From Bacteroidota bacterium (GTDB lineage: Bacteria; Bacteroidota; Bacteroidia; B-17B0; Aurantibacillaceae): DNA of 64,000 bases. Below are positions 1-10,727 of the stretch, piece by piece. Numbering within the stretch: position 1 is the stretch's first letter; the number at the start of each line of letters is the position of its first letter. The DNA lies in assembly GCA_016702705.1 (NCBI GenBank), contig JADJDM010000016.1:144537-208536 (forward strand), written 5' to 3'. The notes below the pieces were generated by a model, which made no database searches, was not told the origin of the DNA, and saw only the letters and a program-made list of their open reading frames with translations. Both the position numbers and the translations under genes were made by a program.

Positions 1-1783
1 AACAACCATCATAAGACTCAATTTTTACTGAATGATATCCTGTTGTAGTTATATAGCCATTTTTAGTTGTGTCAGATGAATTCGATCCAGTCCAATCATA
101 ATGATATATTGGAGAAAGTTGGTTCGTAGAACTTTGGTAAGCATTTACAAATACATTTGGCCCTGTTGAAGGACTCGCTGGATAACATAATCTTATTGTA
201 TCAGGGCACCCTGTAGAATTTAATAAATTCTCAATACAAATATCCAATTGAGGTCTTAAGCAATTTACGCCATTTCTAAGGTAAAAATCATAAGGCTGCC
301 TTGTCAAATCAATTCCATCACAAACAAAAGCATCACTAAAACCTTGAGCTGGCAACGAACCATAAGTATTATAAGCAGGATCAGTGCAATAATTATTTCC
401 CCAGCCTCCGCTGTTTCCATTTAGTGGATATGTACTCATACCATTTGCTCCAATAGGCCAATTAATATTTTGTTCAAAACTACCTGCTATTACTGGCCTT
501 CCGTTGTTTCCTTCAACAACACCATGAGCTTTGTCTACCAATGGCCCACCAAAATGCCGTTCCCAAGTTCTTGCGCCACTTGAGGTATATTTACAAGCAA
601 AAATATCTGAAAATCCTACGGAGTTAAAAATGCCTTCACCATATAAGTTAGAATACTCATTCATTACACAACCAAATTCTCCTGCAATATAAACATCCCC
701 ATTGCTGGCTAAAGCAATTGCTCTAGCAGATAAATAATTATCAGAAGCATCACTTTGTGCCCAAACAAAATTGCCCGAGGTAGTATATTTTGCAAGGAAG
801 ATACGGTTAGTGTAAGTGTCAGTTAAAATATTATTTGGTGTTCCAAAAAACGTCATTGTTCCTTTGTAATCTCCACTCACATATAAGTCTTGGTTATTGT
901 AAAGTGCAATAGAATAGCCTATTCCAAAGCTACCTGCAGCTTTTCTAAACCAAACTTCTTGCCCTGATGAGTTATATTTGATAATAAACACTGCATTCAT
1001 TACATTATTATTGTAAGTGTTTTGGAATGTTATAGTATCGCTAAATTGCCCAGTAACATAAACGTTTCCGGTGTTATCGCAAACTAAATCCATTCCTCTA
1101 TCATTATATTCTGCTTTACCCTGTCGTACCCATTGAAATGCACCAGATGAATTGTATTTAGCAGTAAATATATCGAACGAAGGCAAATTAGTTTGAGGAT
1201 TTACCTGACTAATTAAAGTTTGAGAACCAAAGGTAGAATTACCTTCGAATTGCCCAGTAATAAATACATTGTTGCTTTGGTCAAGAGCTAATCCGTAGGA
1301 GTATTCACCCAAATTACCACCTGCACTAACGGCCCATTGAAAAACGCCACCACTATTTAATTTTGCAATAAAAACATCTTGCGAACCATTTACTGAATTT
1401 AATGTAATACTTCCAAAATTTGCAGTTCCATAATAAAATCCTGTGATGTAAATATCACCATTCGCGTCAACTTTAACTGCAGTTGCTCTATCAGAGCCAT
1501 TTCCACCAGCTTTTACGGCCCATAAGAAAGCGCCTGTTGACGAAGTTTTTTGGATAAAAACATCAGGGACTCCTTGTGATGTTGAAACTAAACTGAAGGT
1601 AGAAGTAAATTGCGCTGTATTGGTAAAATAACCTACTGAAATAATATTCCCTAAATTATCCTTCGTTACATCTAATGCCTCATCAACATTATTACCTCCA
1701 GACCCTCTGCTCCAGAAGGATTGAGGAAACATGTTTGTGAAAAACAGGCTAAAGATAAATGCAAATAATAATTTAAATTTCAT
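1..1783 (-). CDS. Secreted SBBP-type beta-propeller repeat protein, 5' part only
   Basis: The gene runs off the left edge; 594 codons are visible from the ATG at 1783. It opens with a signal peptide (MKFKLLFAFIFSLFFTNMFP). Repeats of about 60-70 residues follow, each with a pattern like GGN..D.A..V..D..GN.Y.TG.F and a W-containing strand (FQWA, FLWA). This is the SBBP pattern of Bacteroidota secreted proteins. The visible C-terminal part turns Cys-rich (CPDTIRLC). Proteins of this type usually end in a T9SS sorting domain, which would lie outside the window. Function is unknown; a surface or extracellular role is inferred. A similar architecture occurs at 30055-32676. Confidence 0.75.
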   Translation of the reverse strand, partial: MKFKLLFAFIFSLFFTNMFPQSFWSRGSGGNNVDEALDVTKDNLGNIISVGYFTNTAQFTSTFSLVSTSQGVPDVFIQKTSSTGAFLWAVKAGGNGSDRATAVKVDANGDIYITGFYYGTANFGSITLNSVNGSQDVFIAKLNSGGVFQWAVSAGGNLGEYSYGLALDQSNNVFITGQFEGNSTFGSQTLISQVNPQTNLPSFDIFTAKYNSSGAFQWVRQGKAEYNDRGMDLVCDNTGNVYVTGQFSDTITFQNTYNNNVMNAVFIIKYNSSGQEVWFRKAAGSFGIGYSIALYNNQDLYVSGDYKGTMTFFGTPNNILTDTYTNRIFLAKYTTSGNFVWAQSDASDNYLSARAIALASNGDVYIAGEFGCVMNEYSNLYGEGIFNSVGFSDIFACKYTSSGARTWERHFGGPLVDKAHGVVEGNNGRPVIAGSFEQNINWPIGANGMSTYPLNGNSGGWGNNYCTDPAYNTYGSLPAQGFSDAFVCDGIDLTRQPYDFYLRNGVNCLRPQLDICIENLLNSTGCPDTIRLCYPASPSTGPNVFVNAYQSSTNQLSPIYHYDWTGSNSSDTTKNGYITTTGYHSVKIESYDGC

Positions 1784-1804
1784 TTTTCATTAATCGTAAC
1801 ATAT

Positions 1805-1812
1805 CGAAAGTA
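1805..1812 (-). promoter_or_regulatory. Possible -7 element for the left-edge propeller gene
   Basis: The minus strand reads TACTTTCG, one base from the Bacteroidota -7 consensus TAnnTTTG, 22 bases upstream of the ATG at 1783. No good -33 TTG is seen at the usual distance. Confidence 0.35.
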
Positions 1813-1989
1813 GCAAATTGTTTGGTGTAATGAAAATTATTGATGTTAAATTACCTGAGAGGAAGGAGGTTGCTTTGATTTTGGTGTGTGAAATCACCAC
1901 TTTAGTCTAAATAACCTTACTTTTTCGAAATTAACTGAATTATTTTAAAAATATTTTATCAACAGTTATGATGTTTATAAAAATATTAT

Positions 1990-1997
1990 TACCTTTG
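1990..1997 (+). promoter_or_regulatory. -7 promoter element upstream of rpsL
   Basis: TACCTTTG fits TAnnTTTG exactly. It lies about 76 bases before the rpsL start in the AT-rich gap between the divergent left-edge gene and the ribosomal cluster. A clear -33 TTG is not visible. It is the best candidate for the start of the rpsL-rpsG-fusA-rpsJ transcript. Apart from this and the divergent promoter, I see no gene in 1784-2073. Confidence 0.45.
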
Positions 1998-2073
1998 CCC
2001 TCCCCAAAAAGGTGGGGTGTGTTTAAATTATTGTTAAAAGTACTGTAAAATCAGGTAATACAACAAACAAAAG

Positions 2074-2478
2074 ATGCCAACTATACAGCAATTAGTAAGA
2101 AAAGGTCGCACGAAAGCGCCAAACAAGAGTAAATCCGTGGCTTTAACCTCTTGCCCACAACGTCGTGGTGTATGTACGAAAGTATATACTACAACGCCAA
2201 AAAAACCAAACTCAGCAATGCGTAAGGTAGCAAAGGTTCGTTTAACTAACAAAGAAGAAATCATCGCATACATCCCAGGTGAAGGACACAACTTGCAAGA
2301 GCATAGTATTGTGTTAGTTCGTGGTGGTCGTGTGAAAGATTTACCAGGTGTTCGTTACCACATCATTCGTGGTGCATTGGATACTGCAGGTGTTGATGGA
2401 AGAAGACAACGTCGTTCAAAATACGGTGCAAAACGTCCTAAAGCGGGTGCTGCTGCAGCTCCAGCTAAGAAAAAATAA
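2074..2478 (+). CDS. rpsL: Small ribosomal subunit protein uS12
   Basis: uS12 sits in the decoding centre of the 30S subunit and affects accuracy. The 134-residue protein begins [12 protein letters not shown] and keeps the conserved loops KKPNSAMRK and [12 protein letters not shown], with Lys at the two positions where substitutions usually give streptomycin resistance. The C-terminus ends in an Ala/Lys-rich tail. It is the first gene of the translation locus, followed after 28 bases by rpsG. Confidence 0.98.
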   Translation: MPTIQQLVRKGRTKAPNKSKSVALTSCPQRRGVCTKVYTTTPKKPNSAMRKVAKVRLTNKEEIIAYIPGEGHNLQEHSIVLVRGGRVKDLPGVRYHIIRGALDTAGVDGRRQRRSKYGAKRPKAGAAAAPAKKK

Positions 2479-2506
2479 TACAAATATTTTAGCATAACAA
2501 GAAACG

Positions 2507-2974
2507 ATGAGAAAATCGAGAGCAAAAAAAAGAGTGTTACTACCGGATCCTAAGTTCAATGATACATTGGTAACACGTTTCGTAAACAATTTAATGTACG
2601 ATGGTAAAAAAACTACTGCGTCAAACGTGTTTTACGAAGCTATTGAAACAGTAGCAAAACGTACTAACGAAGATGGATTAGAAGTTTTCAAAAAGGCATT
2701 GGCTAATATTACTCCACAAGTTGAGGTTAAATCTCGTCGTGTTGGTGGTGCTACTTTCCAAATCCCAACTGAAATTCGTCCTGATCGTAAAGTTGCAATG
2801 GGAATGAAATGGATGATCATGTATTCACGTCGTCGTAACGAAAAATCAATGTCACAAAAATTGGCAGGTGAAATCGTTGCAGCAGCGAAAGAAGAAGGTG
2901 CAGCATTCAAAAAGAAAGAAGATACTCACAAAATGGCAGAAGCTAACAAAGCTTTCTCACATTTCCGTTTCTAA
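2507..2974 (+). CDS. rpsG: Small ribosomal subunit protein uS7
   Basis: uS7 nucleates assembly of the 30S head and contacts E-site tRNA. The 155-residue length and the motifs [27 protein letters not shown] and [11 protein letters not shown] match the family. It lies between rpsL and fusA in the conserved str order, 23 bases before fusA. Confidence 0.98.
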   Translation: MRKSRAKKRVLLPDPKFNDTLVTRFVNNLMYDGKKTTASNVFYEAIETVAKRTNEDGLEVFKKALANITPQVEVKSRRVGGATFQIPTEIRPDRKVAMGMKWMIMYSRRRNEKSMSQKLAGEIVAAAKEEGAAFKKKEDTHKMAEANKAFSHFRF

Positions 2975-2997
2975 ATTAATACAATAGATTTTATACA

Positions 2998-5106
2998 ATG
3001 AGTGATTTACATTATACAAGAAACATCGGGATTGCAGCCCATATTGATGCAGGTAAAACTACAACAACGGAGCGTATTTTATACTATACTGGTGTAAACC
3101 ATAAAATAGGTGAAGTACATGAAGGTGCAGCAACAATGGACTGGATGGCACAAGAGCAAGAGCGTGGTATTACAATTACTTCTGCAGCTACTACTTGTTT
3201 CTGGAACTACCGTGATAACAAATACAAATTAAACATTATTGATACTCCGGGTCACGTTGATTTTACTGCTGAGGTAAATCGTTCATTACGTGTATTAGAC
3301 GGATTAGTTTTCTTGTTTTCAGCAGTTGATGGTGTTGAGCCACAATCTGAAACAAACTGGCGTTTAGCTGATAACTATAACGTAACTCGTTTGGGTTTCG
3401 TTAATAAAATGGATCGTTCAGGTGCTGACTTCTTAAACGTTGTTAAGCAAACACGTGAAATTTTAGGTGGTAATGCAGTTCCTCTTCAATTGCCAATTGG
3501 TGCTGAAGATAATTTCAAAGGTGTAGTTGATTTAATCAACAACCGTGGAATGGTTTGGAATGAGAATGACAAAGGAATGACTTACGAAATCGTTCCAATT
3601 CCTGCTGACATGGTTGAAGAAGTTGCTGAGTGGAGAGAGAAAATGTTAGAAGCAGTTTCTGAGTTTGATGATAAAATCATGGAGAAGTTTTTCGACGCTC
3701 CTGAAACTATCACAGAAAGAGAAGTGTTAGACGCTTTACGTAAAGCATGTTTAGCTAATAAAATTGTTCCAATGGTTTGTGGTTCATCTTTCAAAAACAA
3801 AGGTGTTCAAACAATGTTGGATTTGGTTATGGAATTAATGCCATCTCCAATGGATAAAGAAGTTACTAAAGGGATCAATCCTGATACTGAGCAAGAAGTT
3901 ACTCGTAAGCCAGATGTTAAAGAACCATTTACTGCTTTAGCATTTAAAATTGCAACTGATCCATTCGTAGGTCGTTTGTGTTTCTTCCGTGCTTATTCTG
4001 GTCGTTTAGATGCAGGTTCTTATGTACTAAACACTCGTTCAGGTAACAAAGAGCGTATTTCTCGTATTTTCCAAATGCATGCTAACAAACAAAATGCTAT
4101 CGAGTTTATCGAGGCAGGTGATATTGGAGCTGCAGTAGGTTTCAAAGATATTCGTACTGGTGATACTTTATGTGATGAAAAACATCCAATTGTATTAGAA
4201 GCAATGAATTTCCCTGAGCCAGTTATTGGTATCGCTATTGAGCCTAAAACTCAAGCTGATCTTGATAGATTAGGAGTGGGCTTAGGTAAATTAGCTGAAG
4301 AGGATCCTACTTTCCGTGTTAAAACGGATGAAGATAGTGGACAAACTATCATCTCTGGTATGGGTGAGCTTCACTTAGAAATTATTGTTGATCGTTTAAA
4401 GCGTGAGTTTAAAGTTGAGGTTAACCAAGGTGCTCCTCAAGTTTCTTACAAAGAAAATATTACAGGTACTATCGAACACCGTGAGGTTTACAAAAAGCAA
4501 ACTGGTGGTCGTGGTAAATTTGCCGATATTAAAATTGTATTAGGTCCAATCGATGCGGACTTTACTGGTGGTGATTTACAATTTGTAAATGAAATTACTG
4601 GTGGTAACATTCCTCGTGAATTTATCCCTTCTGTAGAAAAAGGATTTAAAGCATCAATGGTTAACGGTGTATTAGCTGGTTTCCCTTTACAACAATTAAA
4701 AGTTACTTTAAAGGACGGTTCTTATCACAATGTCGATTCAGATGCATTATCATTTGAGATTTGTGCTAAAACTGCATACCGCGAGGCTTTACCAAAATGT
4801 AAGCCAGTGTTAATGGAGCCTATCATGAAAATTGAAGTATTAACTCCAGAGCAAAACATGGGTGATGTTGTAGGTGACTTAAATCGTCGTCGTGGACAAA
4901 TCGAAGGTATGGATAGCAAAGGAACAGGTCAAGTAATTAAAGCTAAAGTTCCACTTTCAGAAATGTTTGGTTATGTAACAGCGTTACGTACTTTAACATC
5001 TGGTCGTGCAACTTCAACAATGGAATTCTCTCATTATGCTGAGGCTCCTGCTAACGTTGCTGCTGATGTAATTGCAAAATCAAAAGGTAAAACAGAAAAA
5101 GTTTAA
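2998..5106 (+). CDS. fusA: Elongation factor G
   Basis: This GTPase drives translocation of tRNA and mRNA on the ribosome. The 702-residue protein has the G1 motif AHIDAGKTT (about residues 14-22), G3 DTPGHVDF (82-89) and G4 NKMD (136-139). Domains II-V follow, including the domain IV motif GGRGKFADI. All motifs are intact and the length is normal for EF-G. It lies between rpsG and rpsJ, so it is the str-operon copy. Confidence 0.98.
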   Translation: MSDLHYTRNIGIAAHIDAGKTTTTERILYYTGVNHKIGEVHEGAATMDWMAQEQERGITITSAATTCFWNYRDNKYKLNIIDTPGHVDFTAEVNRSLRVLDGLVFLFSAVDGVEPQSETNWRLADNYNVTRLGFVNKMDRSGADFLNVVKQTREILGGNAVPLQLPIGAEDNFKGVVDLINNRGMVWNENDKGMTYEIVPIPADMVEEVAEWREKMLEAVSEFDDKIMEKFFDAPETITEREVLDALRKACLANKIVPMVCGSSFKNKGVQTMLDLVMELMPSPMDKEVTKGINPDTEQEVTRKPDVKEPFTALAFKIATDPFVGRLCFFRAYSGRLDAGSYVLNTRSGNKERISRIFQMHANKQNAIEFIEAGDIGAAVGFKDIRTGDTLCDEKHPIVLEAMNFPEPVIGIAIEPKTQADLDRLGVGLGKLAEEDPTFRVKTDEDSGQTIISGMGELHLEIIVDRLKREFKVEVNQGAPQVSYKENITGTIEHREVYKKQTGGRGKFADIKIVLGPIDADFTGGDLQFVNEITGGNIPREFIPSVEKGFKASMVNGVLAGFPLQQLKVTLKDGSYHNVDSDALSFEICAKTAYREALPKCKPVLMEPIMKIEVLTPEQNMGDVVGDLNRRRGQIEGMDSKGTGQVIKAKVPLSEMFGYVTALRTLTSGRATSTMEFSHYAEAPANVAADVIAKSKGKTEKV

Positions 5107-5129
5107 TTCAACAGAATCTCAATAAGAAC

Positions 5130-5435
5130 ATGAGCCAAAAAATCAGAATCAAATTAAAGTCTTACGACTTCAACTTAGTTGACAAGTCAGCAGAGAAAAT
5201 CGTGAAAACTGTGAAAATGACTGGTGCAGTAGTTAACGGACCAATTCCTCTTCCTACTCAAAAGAAAATCTTCACTGTATTACGTGCACCACACGTTAAC
5301 AAAAAAGCACGTGATCAGTTTCAAGCGTGTACATACAAGCGTTTGTTAGATATCTACAGTTCTACATCTAAAACTGTTGATGCACTAATGAAACTTGAGT
5401 TACCAAGTGGAGTAGAGGTTGAGATCAAAGTTTAG
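5130..5435 (+). CDS. rpsJ: Small ribosomal subunit protein uS10
   Basis: uS10 is a 30S head protein and, as NusE, also part of transcription antitermination complexes. At 101 residues it is the usual size and contains [17 protein letters not shown] and the [13 protein letters not shown] segment. It links fusA directly to the S10 cluster, with a 56-base gap before rplC. Confidence 0.98.
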   Translation: MSQKIRIKLKSYDFNLVDKSAEKIVKTVKMTGAVVNGPIPLPTQKKIFTVLRAPHVNKKARDQFQACTYKRLLDIYSSTSKTVDALMKLELPSGVEVEIKV

Positions 5436-5491
5436 TTATCTCACACATCAGGATTAAATAAAAGTAAATTAATAATAAACAATAAATAAAA

Positions 5492-6115
5492 ATGTCTGGA
5501 ATAATTGGTAAAAAAATAGGAATGACCAGTTTCTTCGGTGCCAATGGTAAATACATACCATGCACAATTATCGAAGCGGGTCCTTGCGTAGTAACGCAAG
5601 TAAAAACCAAGGAGAAAGACGGTTACGAAGCATTGCAATTATCTTATGGCGAGAAGAAGGAAAAACATACTTCTCAAGCTATGAAAGGTCACTTTGCAAA
5701 AACAGGAACCACTCCAAAGAAAAAAGCTGTTGAATTTCGTCATTTCGAAGAAGCTCGCAATGCTGGTGATGTAATCACTGTTGAATTGTTTGCTGAAGGA
5801 GATTTCGTTGAAGTATCTGGTACTTCTAAAGGTAAAGGTTTTCAAGGTGTTGTAAAACGTCACGGATTTAGTGGTGTTGGTCACGCTAACAAATCTCATG
5901 GTCAACACGATAGAGAGAGAGCTCCTGGTTCATTAGGTGCATCATCTGATCCTTCTCGCGTATTCCCAGGAATGAGAATGGCAGGAAGAATGGGTGGCGA
6001 CAAAGTGAAAATTCAGAACATCGAAGTTGTGAAGGTAATGCCTGAGAAAAACCTACTTATTTTAAAAGGTTCGGTTGCAGGTGCTAAAGGTTCTTATGTA
6101 GTAATTGAAAAATAA
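5492..6115 (+). CDS. rplC: Large ribosomal subunit protein uL3
   Basis: uL3 is a primary 23S rRNA binder near the peptidyl transferase centre. The 207-residue protein begins [15 protein letters not shown]. It carries the loop motif [16 protein letters not shown] and the conserved segment [14 protein letters not shown], where the family's glutamine methylation site usually lies. The start follows an A-rich leader with no Shine-Dalgarno sequence. Confidence 0.98.
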   Translation: MSGIIGKKIGMTSFFGANGKYIPCTIIEAGPCVVTQVKTKEKDGYEALQLSYGEKKEKHTSQAMKGHFAKTGTTPKKKAVEFRHFEEARNAGDVITVELFAEGDFVEVSGTSKGKGFQGVVKRHGFSGVGHANKSHGQHDRERAPGSLGASSDPSRVFPGMRMAGRMGGDKVKIQNIEVVKVMPEKNLLILKGSVAGAKGSYVVIEK

Positions 6116-6123
6116 TTTTTGAA

Positions 6124-6752
6124 ATGCAACTGGAAGTAACAAACATAAGCGGTAAAAAGACCGGAAAAAAGTGGAGTTAGTGGATACTATCTTCGCTGCA
6201 GAAACGAATGATCATTGTATTTATCTTGATGTTAAGCAATTTCTTGCTAACCAACGTCAAGGTACTCACAAATCAAAAGAACGTGCTGAAATACACCGTA
6301 CAACTAAGAAGTTGAAAAGACAAAAAGGTACTGGTGGAGCTCGTGCGGGTTCTATGAAATCACCTTTATTTGTTGGTGGTGGTAGAGCTTTTGGTCCTCG
6401 TCCTAGAGATTACTCTTTTAAATTAAATAAGAAAGTTAAACGTTTAGCTCGTGTATCAGCGCTAACATACAAAGCAAAAGAAAATGCAATTACTGTATTG
6501 GAAGATTTTAGCTTTGATGCGCCTAAAACAGCTCAGTTTGCTGAATTATTGAAAAATTTGAATCTTTCTGATAAAAAAACACTTTTAGTGTTGGGCGAAT
6601 CAAATAAAAATGTATATTTGTCGTCCCGTAATTTAGACCGTTCAAAAGTCGTAGTAGCTTCAGATTTAAATACTTACGATATTTTACACGCAGGAAATTT
6701 AATATTAGCGGAGAGTTCTTTGAAACAAATCGAAACAATTTTAACAAAGTAA
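6124..6752 (+). CDS. rplD: Large ribosomal subunit protein uL4, with a one-base frame break near its start
   Basis: uL4 lines the nascent peptide exit tunnel. Translation from the ATG at 6124 gives [16 protein letters not shown] and then stops early. The rest (about 193 residues, with [32 protein letters not shown] and [15 protein letters not shown]) is read in the next frame from 6171. Adding one A to the run of six at 6165-6170 joins the two into a normal roughly 209-residue uL4. An essential single-copy gene is unlikely to be broken, so a sequence error is favoured. The GTG at 6171 as a true start would remove the conserved N-terminus. Confidence 0.93.
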
Positions 6753-6753
6753 A

Positions 6754-7044
6754 ATGGAAATTTTAATAAAGCCTATCATCACAGAAAAGATGACATCGCT
6801 AGCCGAAAAACTAAATCGTTATGGCTTCGTTGTAGACAGAAAGGCAAACAAGGTTCAAATTAAGCAAGCTATTGAGGCTATGTATGGTGTAACTGTTAAG
6901 GCAGTAAATACACAACAATACGTAGGTAAAGTGAAAACAAGAAACACTACTCGTGGTATGGCAGTTGGACGTGTTAACAGATCAAAGAAAGCAATGGTTA
7001 CCCTGAAAAGTGGCGACGTTATTGACTTCTATTCAAGTATTTAA
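6754..7044 (+). CDS. rplW: Large ribosomal subunit protein uL23
   Basis: uL23 lies at the exit tunnel mouth and is a docking site for trigger factor and SRP. The 96-residue protein has the typical N-terminus (ILIKPIITEKM) and AIEAMYGVTVKAVNT, where the conserved anchor lies. Its start is one base after the rplD stop, suggesting translational coupling. Confidence 0.97.
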   Translation: MEILIKPIITEKMTSLAEKLNRYGFVVDRKANKVQIKQAIEAMYGVTVKAVNTQQYVGKVKTRNTTRGMAVGRVNRSKKAMVTLKSGDVIDFYSSI

Positions 7045-7068
7045 TAATTCAGAAAAGAATTTAAAACA

Positions 7069-7893
7069 ATGGCATTAAAAAAGTTAAGACCGTTAACACC
7101 GGGGCAACGTTTCAAATTAGTTAGTGATTATTCAGAAATTACAACTGATACTCCTGAAAAGAGTTTGATTGCTCCACAAAAAAGATCCGGCGGTCGTAAT
7201 AATACCGGAAAAATGACCATGCGCTATATGGGCGGTGGACATAAGAAAGCATACCGTATCATCGACTTCAAAAGAGATAATGATGGTGTGACTGGAACAG
7301 TAAAAACAATTGAGTACGATCCAAATCGTACTGCACGTATCGCGTTAGTTCATTTTAAAGATGGAGATAAGCGTTATATCATTGCACCTCAAGGATTAAC
7401 TGTTGATCAAACAATAGTATCTGGTAAAGATGCACCTCCTGAGTTAGGAAACACTTTATTCTTAAGTGACATTCCTCTTGGTACAATCATTCATAACATA
7501 GAATTACGTCCTGGACAAGGTGCTGCAATGGCACGTAGTGCGGGTACATATGCACAGCTTTCTGCTCGTGATGGTAAATATGCAGTATTGCGTATGCCTT
7601 CAGGTGAAGTTCGTATGGTGCTAATTACTTGTAAAGCTACTATTGGTGCAGTTTCAAATCCTGATCATAACCTTGAAATGCATGGTAAAGCAGGTCGTAA
7701 ACGTTGGTTAGGTCGTCGTCCTCGTACTCGTCCAGTAGTGATGAATCCAGTGGATCATCCAATGGGTGGTGGTGAAGGTCGTGCATCTGGTGGTCACCCA
7801 CGTTCTCGTAAGGGCTTACCAGCTAAAGGATACAAGACTCGTTACAAGGCGAAAGCTTCTAACAAGCATATCATAGAAAGAAGAAAGAAATAA
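7069..7893 (+). CDS. rplB: Large ribosomal subunit protein uL2
   Basis: uL2 is needed for subunit joining and peptidyl transfer. At 274 residues it has the family length. Conserved parts include [40 protein letters not shown] and the C-terminal [18 protein letters not shown], which holds the conserved His near the catalytic centre. Confidence 0.98.
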   Translation: MALKKLRPLTPGQRFKLVSDYSEITTDTPEKSLIAPQKRSGGRNNTGKMTMRYMGGGHKKAYRIIDFKRDNDGVTGTVKTIEYDPNRTARIALVHFKDGDKRYIIAPQGLTVDQTIVSGKDAPPELGNTLFLSDIPLGTIIHNIELRPGQGAAMARSAGTYAQLSARDGKYAVLRMPSGEVRMVLITCKATIGAVSNPDHNLEMHGKAGRKRWLGRRPRTRPVVMNPVDHPMGGGEGRASGGHPRSRKGLPAKGYKTRYKAKASNKHIIERRKK

Positions 7894-7945
7894 TTAATAG
7901 TTTAATGGTCCGCTGAGAAGCGGGTTCAGAACAAAAAAAAGAAAA

Positions 7946-8215
7946 ATGGCAAGATCGTTAAAAAAAGGACCATTCATCGACCACAACGTTGACAAAAAAG
8001 TTGAGGAAATGAATAAGAGTGGGAAGAAATCGGTAATCAAAACTTGGGCTCGTAATTCTACTATTCCACCTGAGTTTGTAGGGCACACGTTTGCAGTTCA
8101 CAACGGAAATAAATTTATTCCAGTGTATGTAACTGAAAACATGGTTGGACATAAATTGGGAGAATTTTCTCTAACTCGTACCTTCAAAGGTCATTCAGGT
8201 AATAATAAGAAATAA
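7946..8215 (+). CDS. rpsS: Small ribosomal subunit protein uS19
   Basis: uS19 is a 30S head protein that contacts uS13 and the A-site finger. The 89 residues include [35 protein letters not shown] and [16 protein letters not shown], all conserved. It lies between rplB and rplV as expected in the S10 cluster. Confidence 0.98.
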   Translation: MARSLKKGPFIDHNVDKKVEEMNKSGKKSVIKTWARNSTIPPEFVGHTFAVHNGNKFIPVYVTENMVGHKLGEFSLTRTFKGHSGNNKK

Positions 8216-8240
8216 TTTTTTTAGATAAAAAAGTATAACG

Positions 8241-8633
8241 ATGGGCAAAAGAAAAAGGTTAGTAGCCGACGCCAGAAAAGAAGCAAATAAAAGCAGTTAC
8301 TTTGCGAAGTTAAATGACTGCCCTACATCTCCTCGTAAGATGAGAATTGTAGCAGATTTGATTCGTGGACATGAAGTATTTAATGCATTAAACACATTAA
8401 AATTCAGCACGAAACATGCTTCTATAAAATTAGAGAAATTGATTAAATCTGCTATTGCTAATTACGAAGCAAAAACAGGTTCTAAACCAGATGAAAATAC
8501 ATTATTTGTAAAAGAAATTATGGTTGATAGCGGGTTCCAATTAAAAAGATTGAGAACTGCACCTCAAGGAAGAGGTTATAGAATCAGAAAGAGATCAAAT
8601 CATGTAACAGTAATATTAGGTACAAAAAATTAA
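8241..8633 (+). CDS. rplV: Large ribosomal subunit protein uL22
   Basis: uL22 has a long beta-hairpin in the exit tunnel, where macrolide resistance changes map. The 130-residue protein contains [14 protein letters not shown] and the hairpin region [19 protein letters not shown]. It has an N-terminal basic extension of about 15 residues. It ends 7 bases before rpsC. Confidence 0.97.
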   Translation: MGKRKRLVADARKEANKSSYFAKLNDCPTSPRKMRIVADLIRGHEVFNALNTLKFSTKHASIKLEKLIKSAIANYEAKTGSKPDENTLFVKEIMVDSGFQLKRLRTAPQGRGYRIRKRSNHVTVILGTKN

Positions 8634-8640
8634 TTAAGAA

Positions 8641-9369
8641 ATGGGACAAAAATCAAATCCGATAGGTTTACGTTTAGGAATCATCAAAGGATGGGACTCT
8701 AATTGGTTTGGCGGGAACGACTTTTCCGAGAAATTAGTAGAAGACGAAAAAATCAGAAAATACTTAACTGCACGTTTACCTAAGGGCAGTATTTCAAAAG
8801 TTATCATCGAGAGAACTTTGAAATTAATCACTGTTACAATTAATACAGCTCGTCCAGGAATTATCATCGGAAAAGGTGGTAAGGAAGTAGATAAGTTGAA
8901 AGAAGAGTTAAAGAAATTCACAAAGAAAGAAGTTCAAATAAATATCTTTGAAATTAAACGTCCTGAGTTAGATGCTCGTTTAGTTGCAGATAGTATCGCT
9001 CGTCAAATCGAAGGACGTATCTCTTACAAGAGAGCTTCTAAGATGGCAGTTGCTTCAGCAATGAGAATGGGTGCAGAAGGAATCAAAATTAAAGTTTCTG
9101 GTCGTTTACAAGGTGCTGAGATGGCGCGTTCAGAAATGTACAAAGAAGGAAGAACTCCTTTACATACATTCCGTGCAGATATCGATTACGCAGTAGGTGA
9201 GGCATTAACAGCTTTCGGTTTACTTGGTGTTAAAGTTTGGATTTGCAAAGGTGAAATTTATGGAAAACGTGATTTATCTCCAAATGCTGGAATGGCAAAA
9301 GAGAAAAAACGCGAAACTCCAGCTCCAAAATTTAGCGCAGGAAGAAACAAAAAGAAAAAAGACGCGTAA
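8641..9369 (+). CDS. rpsC: Small ribosomal subunit protein uS3
   Basis: uS3 forms part of the mRNA entry channel. The KH domain motif is visible ([20 protein letters not shown]), with the C-terminal domain segment [18 protein letters not shown]. The protein is 242 residues and ends in a Lys-rich tail typical of Bacteroidota uS3. Confidence 0.98.
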   Translation: MGQKSNPIGLRLGIIKGWDSNWFGGNDFSEKLVEDEKIRKYLTARLPKGSISKVIIERTLKLITVTINTARPGIIIGKGGKEVDKLKEELKKFTKKEVQINIFEIKRPELDARLVADSIARQIEGRISYKRASKMAVASAMRMGAEGIKIKVSGRLQGAEMARSEMYKEGRTPLHTFRADIDYAVGEALTAFGLLGVKVWICKGEIYGKRDLSPNAGMAKEKKRETPAPKFSAGRNKKKKDA

Positions 9370-9411
9370 TTAACAATCGAACTAATTAAGAATAGATAAA
9401 AATACTTAACA

Positions 9412-9840
9412 ATGTTACAGCCAAAAAGAACGAAATACAGAAAGATGCATAAGATGAAGATGAAAGGTCTTGCTAAACGAGGCGACCAATTAGCCTTCGG
9501 ATCATTCGGCATCAAAGCAACAGAAGAGTGTTGGGTTACAGCTCGTCAAATCGAAGCTGCCCGTGTTGCAGTAACACGTTTTATGAAAAGAGAAGGACAA
9601 ATCTGGATTCGTGTTTTCCCTGATAAACCTATCACTAGCAAGCCTGCAGAGGTTCGTATGGGTAAAGGTAAAGGTGCTCCAGAATATTGGGTTGCTCCAG
9701 TAAAAGCAGGACGTATGATTTTTGAAGCTGAAGGTGTTCCTTTAGCAGTTGCAAAAGAAGCATTACGTTTAGCTGCACAAAAGTTACCAGTTTGTACTAA
9801 GTTTGTAGTTCGTAGAGATTTTGTTGAAACTGAAGCATAA
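9412..9840 (+). CDS. rplP: Large ribosomal subunit protein uL16
   Basis: uL16 helps position A-site tRNA and is required for late 50S assembly. The 142 residues start [19 protein letters not shown] and contain [30 protein letters not shown] and [13 protein letters not shown], all diagnostic. Order rpsC-rplP-rpmC is conserved. Confidence 0.98.
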   Translation: MLQPKRTKYRKMHKMKMKGLAKRGDQLAFGSFGIKATEECWVTARQIEAARVAVTRFMKREGQIWIRVFPDKPITSKPAEVRMGKGKGAPEYWVAPVKAGRMIFEAEGVPLAVAKEALRLAAQKLPVCTKFVVRRDFVETEA

Positions 9841-9858
9841 TCTTAAAAAAAAATAATC

Positions 9859-10053
9859 ATGGAAAATAAAGATATACTTGCACTTTCGCTAAGCGATTTA
9901 AGAGACAGATTAAAAGAAGAGAAATCTACATTAAACAAAATGAAGATTAATCATACTGTATCTCCGGTTGAGAACCCAATGAAGATTCGTGAAAGCCGTA
10001 AATTAATTGCTCGCTTAAGCACTGAATTAACTAAAAAACAAAAAGCATCGTAA
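9859..10053 (+). CDS. rpmC: Large ribosomal subunit protein uL29
   Basis: This 64-residue two-helix protein lies near the exit tunnel beside uL23. The segment LSLSDLRDRLKEEKSTLNKM and the closing RESRKLIARLSTEL match uL29. It lies between rplP and rpsQ. Confidence 0.95.
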   Translation: MENKDILALSLSDLRDRLKEEKSTLNKMKINHTVSPVENPMKIRESRKLIARLSTELTKKQKAS

Positions 10054-10065
10054 TAACACCTAGTA

Positions 10066-10320
10066 ATGGAAAGAAATTTAAGAAAAGAAAGAATTGGTAC
10101 AGTAACCAGCAACAAAATGGAGAAATCTGTTGTTGTAAGCGTAGAGCGTAAGGTGAAGCATCCGAAATACGGAAAGTTCGTTAAGAAAACGACTAAGTTC
10201 GTAGCTCATGATGAAAAAAATGAGTGTGGAGTAGGAGATACCGTTAAAATTATGGAAACCCGTCCGTTAAGCAAAACAAAATGCTGGAGACTTGTTGAGG
10301 TAATTGAAAAAGCTAAATAA
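10066..10320 (+). CDS. rpsQ: Small ribosomal subunit protein uS17
   Basis: uS17 is a primary 16S rRNA binder with an OB fold. The 84-residue product has [39 protein letters not shown] and [17 protein letters not shown], the expected signatures. Confidence 0.97.
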   Translation: MERNLRKERIGTVTSNKMEKSVVVSVERKVKHPKYGKFVKKTTKFVAHDEKNECGVGDTVKIMETRPLSKTKCWRLVEVIEKAK

Positions 10321-10338
10321 TTTTAAAAGCATTTAACA

Positions 10339-10707
10339 ATGATACAAAACGAATCAAGATTAACAATTGCCGATAACAGTGGTGCTAAAGAAGTACTAGT
10401 GATCCGTGTACTAGGTGGTACTCGTAAGCGTTATGCTTCTATCGGAGATAAAGTAGTTGTAACAGTAAAACACGCTCTTCCTTCAGGAAACATTAAAAAG
10501 GGAACTGTAAGTAAAGCGGTTATCGTTAGAACAAAAAAAGAAATTCGTCGTCAGGATGGTTCATACATCCGTTTCGATGATAACGCAGCAGTTCTTTTAA
10601 AAACTGATGATGAGATCCGCGGTACTCGTATCTTCGGACCTGTAGCAAGAGAGTTGCGCGATAAACAATTCATGAAAATTATTTCACTTGCACCAGAAGT
10701 GCTTTAA
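10339..10707 (+). CDS. rplN: Large ribosomal subunit protein uL14
   Basis: uL14 contributes to intersubunit bridges and is the RsfS contact. At 122 residues it is full length, with [19 protein letters not shown], the [20 protein letters not shown] strand and [13 protein letters not shown] at the C-terminus. It is the first protein of the spc-type cluster. Confidence 0.98.
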   Translation: MIQNESRLTIADNSGAKEVLVIRVLGGTRKRYASIGDKVVVTVKHALPSGNIKKGTVSKAVIVRTKKEIRRQDGSYIRFDDNAAVLLKTDDEIRGTRIFGPVARELRDKQFMKIISLAPEVL

Positions 10708-10727
10708 AAAATTAAAAGAACAAAGCG

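Noticed and set aside
1861..1905. GGAAGGAGG followed by a tiny GTG frame as a leader peptide for rpsL
   Set aside because: The frame is only eight codons, lies upstream of the likely promoter at 1990, and has no amino acid bias suggesting attenuation.
2034..2910. Minus-strand reading frames opposite rpsL and rpsG
   Set aside because: They lie wholly or mostly within strong ribosomal protein genes and have no recognisable features; they are shadows of codon use.
6124..6200. Programmed frameshifting in rplD as a real mechanism
   Set aside because: No such mechanism is known for uL4, and similar single-base breaks elsewhere in this window, several of them at homopolymers, point to sequencing error.
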